From the NCBI GenBank assembly GCA_022843745.1, contig JALHNB010000016.1:82849-146848 (forward strand): DNA of 64,000 bases. Reading direction: 5' to 3'. How positions within the stretch are numbered: the stretch's first letter is position 1; each line of letters opens with the position of its first letter. The stretch is from Anaerolineae bacterium (lineage in GTDB: Bacteria > Chloroflexota > Anaerolineae > Aggregatilineales > Phototrophicaceae). Of this stretch, positions 52,388 to 61,134 are shown in pieces. A model generated the notes under the pieces. The model worked only from the letters and a program-made list of their open reading frames with translations. It did not search any database and had not been told where the DNA came from. The position numbers and the translations under genes were made by a program.

Positions 52388-53611
52388 TTAGTGTGAATCG
52401 TGCATATCAGCGGCGCTTTGCTTCGGCGGCGCTACAGCCAGAAAATCAGTGGCGAAACGCTGCGTATAGCTGTCTACAAGCTCCTGAACGCGCTGCTGCT
52501 CAGGCGAAACGACGATAATCCCGGCGTGTTGTTTCTTGTTCATCCGCCACGCAATCTCCGAGTCACTGTAACCTGATAAGTCGGGATATTCCTGCCGTGC
52601 GAGGCATACAATCAAACCGCCGTATTCCTGACGAGGTTTCGCGGGTTGATAAACTTCGCCGCGTGTTTCGGCAACGACAATTTTCGCCCATTCTGCCCAG
52701 GGGTTTACTCCTGTCGCGCGTTCGATGAGATCAGAAATATTTGCGCCACCGACCCGTGCCGCCACTTCGAGGAAATAGAACTGACCGTCGTCATACCCTT
52801 TAATGAACTCTGCGTGAGCCGCGCCACTCGTCAATCCTAGTGCCTTAATGACCTGGATATTCAGCTTTTTGAGGGCTTTTGCATCTTCGGAGTTATTGGA
52901 GAGATTCTGTGTGACAAAAACGCCGCCCTCCTGATACACATTCATCGGTGGGCGACCATATTTCGAGACATTCGCAAATGCCACTTTGCCATCCCAGGTA
53001 ACAGAATCGACGTGAAACACATCACCGGGGACATAGCGTTCAAGCAGAAAATACGACTGCCGATCACCCAAGTGGTTGACATTATTCCAAAGCTCGTCCT
53101 GGCTATGCACCTTCTTGATGCCCATCGCACTGGCCTCGGCGCGGGGCTTCAAGACCCAGGGTGCGGGAACGCGATTCATAAACTCATGTAATTTTTCGTA
53201 GTTTAAAACCTGGGTGAAATCCGGCACGAGTATCCCAGCGTTGTGGGTTTTCTCACGCATCACCAGCTTATCGCGGAAATTGCGGGTCGCCGTGATGCCC
53301 ATCCCCGGCATCCGCAGATGTTCGCGCAGCGCCGCAGCGGTTTCGACATCAAATTCGTCCAGCGCGATAATCTGGTCAATCGCCTGCGAACGACAAAGAT
53401 AGCTGACCGCATAGGTCACGTCCTGATGTCGTGTCAGATCAGGCATTAAAAATACTTCGTCAATACTGCCGCGCGGCCAGGGTTCGCCGCTGATCTTCTC
53501 TTCCGTGAGCAGCAAGACACGCGCACCTTGCCGCTTTAGCTCCTCGATAAAAGCTTCGCCTTTAAAATAGCTGGAAATTACGAGTATCGTGATTGGTCGC
53601 TGGTCAGACAT
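52388..53611 (-). CDS. ATP-grasp carboxylate-amine ligase
   Basis: A 407-residue enzyme. The N-terminal alpha/beta domain begins ITILVISSYFKGEAFIEELK; the ATP-grasp part has MREKTHNAGILVPDF, WVLKPRAEASAMGIKKV (ATP loop) and FLLERYVPGDVFHVDSVTW, and the metal site is seen in FLEVAARVGGANISDLIE. This organisation matches L-amino-acid ligases and carnosine synthase-like enzymes that make dipeptides. It is the first gene of the cluster. The start at 53611 has GGGAAGGCGATACA upstream. Substrates cannot be predicted. Confidence 0.88.
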   Translation of the reverse strand: MSDQRPITILVISSYFKGEAFIEELKRQGARVLLLTEEKISGEPWPRGSIDEVFLMPDLTRHQDVTYAVSYLCRSQAIDQIIALDEFDVETAAALREHLRMPGMGITATRNFRDKLVMREKTHNAGILVPDFTQVLNYEKLHEFMNRVPAPWVLKPRAEASAMGIKKVHSQDELWNNVNHLGDRQSYFLLERYVPGDVFHVDSVTWDGKVAFANVSKYGRPPMNVYQEGGVFVTQNLSNNSEDAKALKKLNIQVIKALGLTSGAAHAEFIKGYDDGQFYFLEVAARVGGANISDLIERATGVNPWAEWAKIVVAETRGEVYQPAKPRQEYGGLIVCLARQEYPDLSGYSDSEIAWRMNKKQHAGIIVVSPEQQRVQELVDSYTQRFATDFLAVAPPKQSAADMHDSH

Positions 53612-53702
53612 TGTATCGCCTTCCCTTTTAATTTTTCGGAATGGGCGGTAATTATAATGACCTTAATCTTCACAAGCAAAAACAGAAATATGCGCCAAAA
53701 GC

Positions 53703-53731
53703 GTAGGGGCGACTCGGCGAGTCGCCCCTAC
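53703..53731. repeat. Family-2 palindrome (GTAGGGGCG type)
   Basis: GTAGGGGCGACTC (53703-53715) and GAGTCGCCCCTAC (53719-53731) with a three-base loop, followed by AAAG. It lies between the ABC transporter stop and the ATP-grasp start. Confidence 0.9.
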
Positions 53732-53762
53732 AAAGATATGATTTTACGAAAGCCAGATCGCG

Positions 53763-55694
53763 CTAACTGCCGCCGGGCTGAAGCTGCGTCTTCAAATCGA
53801 CGCTCCCGTTAGCTGAAGCGGGTTCGGCCTCTTCTTCGCGCCGGAACTGGCTCATATACAGGTCGTAGTATGCGCCCTTCTGTGCCAGCAGTTCGTTGTG
53901 TGTGCCGCGTTCAATGATTTCGCCAGCCCGCAGCATCAACACCTGATCCGCGTTACGGATGGTACTCAAACGATGCGCGATCACGAAGCTGGTGCGTCCT
54001 TCGAGCAGGGTTTCAAACGCCTTCTGAATCAGACGCTCAGTGCGGGTATCAACGCTCGATGTCGCCTCGTCCAGAATCAGGATTCGCGGACTCAGCAGCG
54101 CTGCACGTGCAATCGAGATCAACTGGCGCTGTCCCTGGCTCAGGCCGCTGCCGCGTTCACCCAGAATGGTCTGATAACCTTCTGGCAGACGCTCGATAAA
54201 CGAGTCGGCAGATGAAAGTTTAGCGGCGGCGATGACTTCTTCGTCCGTCGCTTCCTGTCGCCCATAACGGATATTGTTCATCACGGTATCGGAGAACAGG
54301 AACGAATCTTGCAGCACGAGGCCAATCTGAGTGCGCAGGCTTTGTGCCTTCACGTCGCGCACATCAATACCATCAATCCTGACCGAGCCGCCGGTAACAT
54401 CATAAAAGCGCGGCAGAAGGTTGATAATCGTCGTCTTGCCTGCCCCCGTTGGGCCGACAATCGCGATAGTCTGTCCCGGCTCGGCGGTAAAGTTCACGCC
54501 CCTCAGCACAGGTTCGCCTTCTTTATATTCGGCATGGACATCAACAAATTCAACTTTGCCGTTGATCTGCGGCATCTCAATCGCGTTGGGCTTGTCCACA
54601 ATCTCCGGCACTGTGTCGAGCAGGTTAAAGATTCGCTCACCGCCCGCAATCGCGCTCTGAACATTCGTCCACAACACCGCGATCTGCTGAATCGGCTGGT
54701 TAAAGCGCTGGACATATTGCAAGAACGCGAATACCGTACCGAGCGAGATCACGGTTGTGCCGAGCAGCGGCTCATTGCGCAGTACCGAAAGTCCGCCGAC
54801 GATCACGACAATCGCAATGGCGACATAGCCTAACGCTTCGAGCGTCGGCGTTAAGGCACTGGTGAAGGTGGCCGCGCGGATATTGGCATCGCGGTTGGCG
54901 GCGTTGGTGCGGCGAAAATTATCGATGCTTTCTTCCTCACGGTTGAAAGCCTGCACCTCGCGCACCCCGGCGATGCTTTCTTGCAGATCGGCATTCACGC
55001 TGCCCATTTCCTGGCGGCTCTTGCGAAACGCCTTGCGCGCCTGGTTCGAAAAGTAGAAAGTAGCAATCAGCATCACAGGCGCAACGGTCAGGCTCAAGAG
55101 CGCATAAGGCACGTTGTTTTCCAACATTTTTATCATGATCCAGACGATCAACAACACACCGCCGATCACGTTGAGTAAAGCAAAGCTAAACGCCTGTTGA
55201 ATTGTATCCGTATCGTTAGTGACGCGGCTCATGATATTCCCGGCTTCGTTTTCTGCATAATAGCCCAACGAAAGACGCTGCAAATGCCGAAACAGATCGT
55301 AGCGCATATTGCGCAGAACATTTTGTCCCGTCCACGACATTGCATAGAATGCCAGACCGTTGAGCACCGAGCCGGCAATGTAGAATGCGGTCAGGATCAG
55401 CACGAGGCCGCCCAAACCCGCAAGCTTGGTTTCAACCGTTGCATTCAGATCAATCGTCGCATACCAGCAGGAAGCCGGATCACGCGGGAACAGATAGCAA
55501 TCAATAGCCTGACCGATATAGTCCGGTGAAACGACCTGTGTCCATGTCGCGATGAAAATAAGCACCAGCGCAACAGTCCCACCAAACCAGTAGTGTCGGA
55601 AATACTGCCCAAAGCGTCCGAGTGTCGCGCTGAGATTCTTGGGCTTGATAACATCTTGTTCAAATAAACGGCGTCCGCCATCCATACCCATCAT
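53763..55694 (-). CDS. ABC exporter half with canonical Walker B/H-loop (fused membrane and ATPase domains)
   Basis: A 643-residue half-transporter: six helices in residues 35-340, then the ATPase. Walker A is IVGPTGAGKTTIINLL, Walker B with catalytic Glu is ILILDEATSSVD, and the H-loop is FVIAHRLST, so this half can hydrolyse ATP. The signature is changed from LSGGQ to LSQGQ, as expected when the opposite half supplies the degenerate site. It forms a heterodimer with the product of the upstream gene, six bases away. Substrates of such pairs include drugs, lipids and peptides. A larger extracellular loop (CYLFPRDPASCWY) is notable. Confidence 0.93.
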   Translation of the reverse strand: MMGMDGGRRLFEQDVIKPKNLSATLGRFGQYFRHYWFGGTVALVLIFIATWTQVVSPDYIGQAIDCYLFPRDPASCWYATIDLNATVETKLAGLGGLVLILTAFYIAGSVLNGLAFYAMSWTGQNVLRNMRYDLFRHLQRLSLGYYAENEAGNIMSRVTNDTDTIQQAFSFALLNVIGGVLLIVWIMIKMLENNVPYALLSLTVAPVMLIATFYFSNQARKAFRKSRQEMGSVNADLQESIAGVREVQAFNREEESIDNFRRTNAANRDANIRAATFTSALTPTLEALGYVAIAIVVIVGGLSVLRNEPLLGTTVISLGTVFAFLQYVQRFNQPIQQIAVLWTNVQSAIAGGERIFNLLDTVPEIVDKPNAIEMPQINGKVEFVDVHAEYKEGEPVLRGVNFTAEPGQTIAIVGPTGAGKTTIINLLPRFYDVTGGSVRIDGIDVRDVKAQSLRTQIGLVLQDSFLFSDTVMNNIRYGRQEATDEEVIAAAKLSSADSFIERLPEGYQTILGERGSGLSQGQRQLISIARAALLSPRILILDEATSSVDTRTERLIQKAFETLLEGRTSFVIAHRLSTIRNADQVLMLRAGEIIERGTHNELLAQKGAYYDLYMSQFRREEEAEPASANGSVDLKTQLQPGGS

Positions 55695-55699
55695 AATGG

Positions 55700-57622
55700 T
55701 TACTGAGCCTCCTGCGTTTCTACGGCAGCTTCGTCAACTTCGGCGTCGCCAACCAATTGTGAGTTATAGATTTCGGCGTAAATCGCGCTCTGTTCCATCA
55801 ATTCCTCGTGTTTGCCACTCGCCACGACCTGCCCTTTATCCAGAACCAAAATCTGATCGGCCTTCAGCACTGTTGTGATACGCTGCGCGATTACAAAGCT
55901 GGTGCGCCCCTGCATCAGATTATCCAATGCCTTCTGGATACGATATTCAGTCATCAAGTCCACGCTGCTGGTCGAGTCGTCCAAAATCAGTAGGCGTGGG
56001 TTGAGCAGCAGCGCCCGGGCGATGGCGATACGCTGTTTCTGTCCGCCGGAAAGTGTCGTCCCGCGTTCACCGACATCGGTATCATAGCCATTCGTAAATG
56101 TCTCAATAAAATCATGCGCGGCGGCAGCTTTGGCAGCAGCAATCACTTCTTCCAGCGTCGCGTCAGACCGCCCGAAAGCGATATTGTCGCGGATCGTACC
56201 GCTGAACAAGTTCGTTTCTTGCAGCACAATGCCAATCTGTGAGCGCAAACTATCGAGTGAGACATCACGCAAATCATGACCGTCAATCAAAATCGAGCCT
56301 TCAGTCGCATCATAGAAACGCGGGATCAAGTTGATGATGGTCGTTTTACCACTGCCTGTCGCCCCCAAAAGCGCGATTGTTTGACCCGGTTGGGCTTCAA
56401 AGCTGACATTTTGCAACACGGGGTCACCGGAAGCGAAATAGCGGAAAGTGACATCCTTAAACTCGACATGCCCGCTAATCTGCGGCAGTTCAATCGCGTC
56501 CGGCTTGTTGGTCACATCGCTCTTGGCATCCAGAATTTCGAAGATACGAGTAGCCGATGCGCTGGCTTGTGCCATCAGCGAAATGATAAAACCAAGCTGC
56601 CCCAACGGGAAAAAGATGTAAATCACATACAGGCTGAATTTCTGATAGCCGCCCAGATCCAGCGTGCCGTTCAGAATTTGCTGACCACTGAAGTACAGCA
56701 GCACCGATTGCCCGACTTGTATAATCAGGAAAATCAATGGGAACAAAAATGCAAAGGTGCGCGATACAACCAACGATTGCGCATACAATTCATCCGCTCC
56801 GGCATCGAAGCGTTTCTGCTCATGGGATTCTTTGGCAAATGCTTTTACGACTTTGATGCCGGCCAGATTTTCCTGCAAAACCGTGTTCAGCGCGGAGAGT
56901 TTTGTCTGCACACTGATAAACAACGGTTGAGCAACTGCGCCAAAAATCATAAAAATGACCAGTACGAGCGGCAGAATCGGCAGCACAACCAGCGTCAACT
57001 GCCAGTTGGTGAGGAACAGAATAATCAACGTCGCCACTAGCAGGATAAACGCCTGCGCGGTCATGATGAGACCCTGCGCGATGAAAAGCCGCAAATTCTC
57101 AACATCGCTGGTCGCGCGGATCATCAATTGTCCGGTTTGTGTGCGATCATAGTAACTGAACGAGAGCCGCTGAATCTTGGAAAAAATCTCGTTACGAAAA
57201 TCGAACGCAAGCCCCTGGGACATTGTCTCGGCCATGTATGCCTGAACAAACGAGAATATGCCGCGCACAACGGCGAAAATCACAATCAGCAATGCAGCGC
57301 CAATGAGCCATGACTCGGCATTCGCCTGCGTATTCCTCAGCTCATCGAGCGTCTTACCAATAATGGCTGCGGCTGTCCCTTGTGCCAAACCCGGCAGATT
57401 CAAAATCTGATTGGCGGTTGTGCCATTTGTGATGGCCTCAATCATGTTTTGCGTCAACTGCGGCACGGCAAGCTGCGCCAATGTCGCGACCAGAAGCGCA
57501 CCGTAAGCAAAAAATGCTATTCGGCGCTGCTTCCCTAAATAACGAATCGCGCGTCCGAGTCCCCCATTACTGGGTTTCGCGCCCTGGCCTCGCCCCCGTT
57601 GCTGTGTAGCTTGAGCTTGCAA
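55700..57622 (-). CDS. ABC exporter half with degenerate catalytic site (heterodimer partner)
   Basis: A 640-residue half-transporter starting at TTG 57622, where GAGGGG lies six bases upstream; the ATG at 57685 lies within the MarR gene. Walker A is LLGATGSGKTTIINLI and the signature TTLSGGQKQRIAIARAL is intact, but the catalytic Glu after Walker B is Asp (LLILDDSTSSVD) and the H-loop His is Gln (FVIAQRITT). So one of the two ATP sites of the heterodimer is degenerate, as in BmrCD or TM287/288. It begins 14 bases after the MarR stop, which suggests MarR control. Confidence 0.92.
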   Translation of the reverse strand: MQAQATQQRGRGQGAKPSNGGLGRAIRYLGKQRRIAFFAYGALLVATLAQLAVPQLTQNMIEAITNGTTANQILNLPGLAQGTAAAIIGKTLDELRNTQANAESWLIGAALLIVIFAVVRGIFSFVQAYMAETMSQGLAFDFRNEIFSKIQRLSFSYYDRTQTGQLMIRATSDVENLRLFIAQGLIMTAQAFILLVATLIILFLTNWQLTLVVLPILPLVLVIFMIFGAVAQPLFISVQTKLSALNTVLQENLAGIKVVKAFAKESHEQKRFDAGADELYAQSLVVSRTFAFLFPLIFLIIQVGQSVLLYFSGQQILNGTLDLGGYQKFSLYVIYIFFPLGQLGFIISLMAQASASATRIFEILDAKSDVTNKPDAIELPQISGHVEFKDVTFRYFASGDPVLQNVSFEAQPGQTIALLGATGSGKTTIINLIPRFYDATEGSILIDGHDLRDVSLDSLRSQIGIVLQETNLFSGTIRDNIAFGRSDATLEEVIAAAKAAAAHDFIETFTNGYDTDVGERGTTLSGGQKQRIAIARALLLNPRLLILDDSTSSVDLMTEYRIQKALDNLMQGRTSFVIAQRITTVLKADQILVLDKGQVVASGKHEELMEQSAIYAEIYNSQLVGDAEVDEAAVETQEAQ

Positions 57623-57636
57623 TGTATTCCCCTCTT

Positions 57637-58140
57637 CTACTGTTCTACAGACGGCTGTTCTGATTGGCGATTGAATTCTTGACATTCCTCGCCGAAATTG
57701 GCGGCTTTGAGAAACACATCACGTATCACATCCAGCGATTCAGATGCTTTTTCTCGTTCAGCCTTCGAAAGTGACGCGGTGACTTCCGCCACATTGGCTT
57801 GCATATGAAAACCCACTTCAGATAACACTTCTAAACCTGCTGGTGTAATTTCGATCAGCACTTTACGTCGATCTTCTTTCGAGCGTACCCGTGTGACCCA
57901 ACCCTGATCTTCCAGTGATGTAATTGAGTTCGACATCGTTGGCAGGGTGACAGCATGTTTTTCCGCCAGTTCACTCAAACTCATCGACCTGTGCTGCAAA
58001 ATCCACAATACATGGAAATGAGAAGTAGCACGGACACGTTCATGTTGTCGCATTTCTGCTGCTACTATACGCATCACCAGCGGAACAGTTTCAAGTAATT
58101 TCTTGGCAAAAAGACTGTTATCGTCAGCTTCGTCAATCAT
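57637..58140 (-). CDS. MarR-family transcriptional regulator
   Basis: A 167-residue winged-helix regulator. The DNA-binding part is MSLSELAEKHAVTLPTMSNSITSLEDQGWVTR followed by the wing SKEDRRKVLIEITPAG, matching MarR/SlyA. It is the first gene of an operon with a heterodimeric ABC exporter and probably represses it until a ligand binds. The start codon and ribosome site overlap the downstream copy of a tandem palindrome, see 58139-58197. The C-terminal helix ends QEFNRQSEQPSVEQ and is polar. Confidence 0.9.
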   Translation of the reverse strand: MIDEADDNSLFAKKLLETVPLVMRIVAAEMRQHERVRATSHFHVLWILQHRSMSLSELAEKHAVTLPTMSNSITSLEDQGWVTRVRSKEDRRKVLIEITPAGLEVLSEVGFHMQANVAEVTASLSKAEREKASESLDVIRDVFLKAANFGEECQEFNRQSEQPSVEQ

Positions 58141-58197
58141 TAGCCCACCTAATCATTAGCATGACTAATTATATGGTGTGCTTTTTTGATGTGTCAA
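58139..58197 (-). promoter_or_regulatory. MarR promoter with two tandem ATTAG-N5-CTAAT operators
   Basis: On the minus strand TTGACA (58192-58197) and TATAAT (58168-58173), both perfect consensus, are 18 bases apart. Two copies of ATTAG-N5-CTAAT follow at 58155-58169 and 58139-58153, 16 bases apart. The first shares bases with the -10 box; the second covers the ribosome site (AGGTGGG) and the start codon. This strongly suggests autorepression by the MarR protein. Confidence 0.75.
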
Positions 58198-58340
58198 TGC
58201 CAATTAATAAAGTTCTTATACGAGGGGTAGATATGATGAAGATGTTCTCAGTTTAAAGTCTCCATCCCAAATTTCAACTAGACGAAAGTCTAGGTTAACC
58301 AAGCGTAAGTGTTTCTTTGAGACAAAATCCAGGATCAGGA

Positions 58341-58820
58341 TTATTTCAGCGTGTCCTTAAAAATGCTGATCTGTGCGCTGTGTTCGCGTTTATGCCCATA
58401 AAAGCCATAGACAATAAGATCATCGAGTGCATATTCAGGCCCATACCAGGGTATCGTTCCAACCTGCCGCCAAACTTCCGCTGAAATAAGTGAAACACGC
58501 GATAAATTCCGTTCCGTTGCGGCTTTATATTCGTCCAGCACTTCCTGAGCCGATTTATCTTTCCGCATATCGACTTGTAAATCATTGAATCGACCAGCGC
58601 CGACTTCGCCAATATGAAGCAGCGTCGCTGTCGGCGGCTCACCCAAAAATGTGCCGATCACGCCATCCAGAAAAAGCTCGTAAGATGCCAGATGAGCGAT
58701 CACCTCACGGGTTGACCACGCCCCACAAACGCCGCCCGTTTGCATTTGCTCCAATGAGATGCCACCCAGCGTATCCAGTACCGTTTTATGCCCATATTTC
58801 AACACATCTGCCGGATTCAT
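58341..58820 (-). CDS. DinB/maleylpyruvate-isomerase-like four-helix protein
   Basis: A 159-residue protein from the ATG at 58820, which has AAAGGGG five bases upstream; the ATG at 58835 is less likely. The start NPADVLKYGHKTVLDTL, the central WSTREVIAHLASYELFLDG and the C-terminal GFYGHKREHSAQISIF carry the three His positions of the DinB-like metal site. These proteins often act as thiol-dependent transferases or isomerases with mycothiol or bacillithiol; the substrate is unknown. It is divergent from the sugar-acid operon. Confidence 0.8.
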   Translation of the reverse strand: MNPADVLKYGHKTVLDTLGGISLEQMQTGGVCGAWSTREVIAHLASYELFLDGVIGTFLGEPPTATLLHIGEVGAGRFNDLQVDMRKDKSAQEVLDEYKAATERNLSRVSLISAEVWRQVGTIPWYGPEYALDDLIVYGFYGHKREHSAQISIFKDTLK

Positions 58821-58867
58821 GATTTCCCCTTTCATACAGTGTCGTTCGTCAGTTCACTATATTATAT

Positions 58868-58933
58868 GAACCTGCATCTGAATATGGACGAACCCGCATC
58901 TGAGCATAAACAAATCGTGTCTGGATATAGACC
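58868..58933. repeat. Three tandem 22-base imperfect repeats in a divergent intergenic region
   Basis: Units at 58868, 58890 and 58912. Units 1 and 2 share the GAACCxGCATCTGA core and agree at 17 of 22 positions; unit 3 is more diverged but keeps TCTGGATATAGAC against TCTGAATATGGAC. The 22-base period is about two helical turns, as expected for repeated binding sites. Confidence 0.6.
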
Positions 58934-59028
58934 AAAACTGGCAGTAGACTGCATCATGATTATAATTTATAACGTTACCCAACAGTATTTTGTTCAATAA
59001 TGAATATTTCCCACTATAAAGCGAGTTC

Positions 59029-59982
59029 ATGATGTCTCAACCACTTCCTGCAAACCGTGTTGGCAAAACCAACCTGCATGTGCCGGTCATGGGGCTGGGG
59101 ACGGCGCATATCGCCGGATATTTCGGATCAGAAAAAATGTCGGAGGCGCAGGCTGTCGAAATTGTCCACCTGGCGCTGGAACATGGCATGAATTTTCTGG
59201 ATACCGCCCCCCTGTATCAGACTGAAAAGTATCTTGGAAAAGCTCTCGAAGGCATCCCGCGCGAAAGCTATATTATCGAAACTAAAGTCGGCAGAATCCT
59301 CCAACCCGATGGCAGTTTCAGCTATAGCTATAAGCGCGATGAAATCCTCAAGAGCCTGGAAATCAGCCTTAACACCCTCAAAATTGATTACGTTGATACC
59401 CTGCTCATCCATGACCCGGACGCTCATTACCAGATCGCCCTGAACGAAGCCTATCCCACACTTGCGGAACTGCGCAGTCAAGGCGTGGTCAAAGCTATCG
59501 GTGCGGGCATGAATCAATGGGAAATGCTGGCGGATTTCGCACGCGATGCCGACCCCGACTGCTTCTTGCTGGCTGGTCGCTATACGCTGTTGGAACAAAC
59601 ATCGCTGGCGGCGCTGAACACGTTCGCCGAGAAAAAAGTGAGCATCTTCGCTGGAGGTGTCTATAACACGGGCATTCTGGCAACCGGCGCGAAAAAAGAC
59701 GCGAAATATCAATATGCGCCCGCGCCACCCGCCATCATCGAAAAAGTAAGCCGCATCCAGGCTGTCTGTGATCGTTATGATGTGCCACTGAACGCGGCGG
59801 CAGTCCAGTTTGTGCGGGCGCATCCAGCCGTCGCATCCATCGTGCTTGGCGCGGACTCACCTGCGCAAATCCTCGAAAATCGCAATACACTCGATGTTGT
59901 CATTCCAGCGGCCTTCTGGTCGGACTTACAGGCTGAAGGGCTGATCGAACCCGGCGCACCCATCCCACAGGCAGCATCATGA
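59029..59982 (+). CDS. Aldo/keto reductase, aldose (fucose/galactose-type) dehydrogenase-like
   Basis: A 317-residue NAD(P)-dependent enzyme. Catalytic residues are Asp in NFLDTAPLY, Tyr in APLYQTEKYLG, Lys in ETKVGR and His in LIHDPDAHYQ. The C-terminal SIVLGADSPAQILENR is the cofactor-binding part. The sequence resembles D-threo-aldose and L-fucose dehydrogenases, which make aldonolactones. It is followed by enolase-superfamily dehydratases, so it should start an oxidative sugar pathway (sugar to aldonate to keto-deoxy acid). The end overlaps the next start by ATGA (59979-59982). The start may be the first or the second of two ATGs. Confidence 0.9.
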   Translation: MMSQPLPANRVGKTNLHVPVMGLGTAHIAGYFGSEKMSEAQAVEIVHLALEHGMNFLDTAPLYQTEKYLGKALEGIPRESYIIETKVGRILQPDGSFSYSYKRDEILKSLEISLNTLKIDYVDTLLIHDPDAHYQIALNEAYPTLAELRSQGVVKAIGAGMNQWEMLADFARDADPDCFLLAGRYTLLEQTSLAALNTFAEKKVSIFAGGVYNTGILATGAKKDAKYQYAPAPPAIIEKVSRIQAVCDRYDVPLNAAAVQFVRAHPAVASIVLGADSPAQILENRNTLDVVIPAAFWSDLQAEGLIEPGAPIPQAAS

Positions 59983-61124
59983 AAATAACCGATATTAAAA
60001 CAATGCTGCTCTCCCGCTGGCATGAGCCTGAAAACCAGTGGTTCACGAACACCTTTCGCACCGTCCGCGCCGACTGCCCCATCATCGTCGTAACCACTGA
60101 CGAAGGGCTTGAGGGAATTGGTGAAGCTTGCGCTTATGGCGGCCTTGCACATATTCGCTCGTGGGTCGAGTGGTTAAAACCGTCGTTTATTGGACGCGAC
60201 CCGCGCGATCTGAGCATCGTCCTCTCACCCAATGGTCGCACGCGCATGTATGATTGCGCCGTCGGCGGAATCGACTGCGCATTATGGGATTTGCGCGGAA
60301 AAATCGAAGGTAAGCGCGTCGCAGATATGCTCAAGGCCGACTCCCTGAAAAAAGTCCGACTCTATGCCTCAAGCGGCTGCCGCTACGATTGGAGTGACCG
60401 CCCGGAGCAGCTTATCGAAGAAACGCTCGGCTATCTCGCGGACGGCTATACCGCCTGCAAAGTCCGTATCGGCACTTACTGGGACTGGGATGGCGTTACC
60501 GTTGACCGCTTCAACGGTCTGATGCGCGATCTGGCACAAGAGATTAACGGGCGCATGGAATTGATGGTCGATGGCAACCAGCGCCTTACCGAAGAACAGG
60601 CACTCCCCATCGCCAAAGAACTGGATCGACTCGGCTTCACCTGGTTTGAGGAGCCAATTCCAATGGCTGATGTGGACGGTTACGCCCGACTGAATGCCGC
60701 CGTCGATATGCCTATCACAGGTGGTGAACAATTTACGACGCTCGAACAATTCCGACCCTATCTCGAAAAACACGCTTATGGCATTGTCCAACCGGACGCG
60801 GGCTGGTGCGGCATCACTGAAGCATTAAAAATCGCCGAAGCCGCCTACCGCTACGGTATCGACCTCTGCCCACACAGTTGGCATAACGGCCTGATGGCAA
60901 TTGAAAACGCCCATCTGGTCGCGGCACTCCCGAATCCGCGCGTGTTAGAGGTCTGCATGATTCAAGGGCCGTTGCAGTGGGATATTTTCGCGGAAAAGCC
61001 GCCCATCGCGGATGGTTGGCTGGAGCTACCGGATAAACCCGGCTTGGGTGTAGCATTAGGTGAAAATCTGGAATCACGTTTCCCTTATGTAGAAGGGCAT
61101 TACGCAATTACAGTCGAGAGGTAA
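59979..61124 (+). CDS. Enolase-superfamily sugar-acid dehydratase, mandelate racemase subgroup (1)
   Basis: A 381-residue TIM-barrel enzyme. The base position shows KVRIG (K-x-R instead of K-x-K), metal ligands are Asp in LMVDGNQ, Glu in FEEPIP and Glu in TGGEQF, and the second base is His in CPHSWHN paired with Asp in VQPDAGW. This is the mandelate racemase subgroup acting on sugar acids such as fuconate, galactonate or rhamnonate. It is coupled to the upstream aldo/keto reductase by ATGA and followed after 10 bases by a second member. Confidence 0.88.
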   Translation: MKITDIKTMLLSRWHEPENQWFTNTFRTVRADCPIIVVTTDEGLEGIGEACAYGGLAHIRSWVEWLKPSFIGRDPRDLSIVLSPNGRTRMYDCAVGGIDCALWDLRGKIEGKRVADMLKADSLKKVRLYASSGCRYDWSDRPEQLIEETLGYLADGYTACKVRIGTYWDWDGVTVDRFNGLMRDLAQEINGRMELMVDGNQRLTEEQALPIAKELDRLGFTWFEEPIPMADVDGYARLNAAVDMPITGGEQFTTLEQFRPYLEKHAYGIVQPDAGWCGITEALKIAEAAYRYGIDLCPHSWHNGLMAIENAHLVAALPNPRVLEVCMIQGPLQWDIFAEKPPIADGWLELPDKPGLGVALGENLESRFPYVEGHYAITVER

Positions 61125-61134
61125 ATTTCTTATT

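Noticed and set aside
47427..53611. Classical NRPS, PKS or RiPP gene cluster.
   Set aside because: No carrier, condensation or ketosynthase domain, no radical-SAM maturase and no precursor peptide were found; only ATP-grasp ligases and hydrolases are present.
58868..58933. Possible CRISPR array.
   Set aside because: Only three diverged 22-base units without spacers, and no cas genes.
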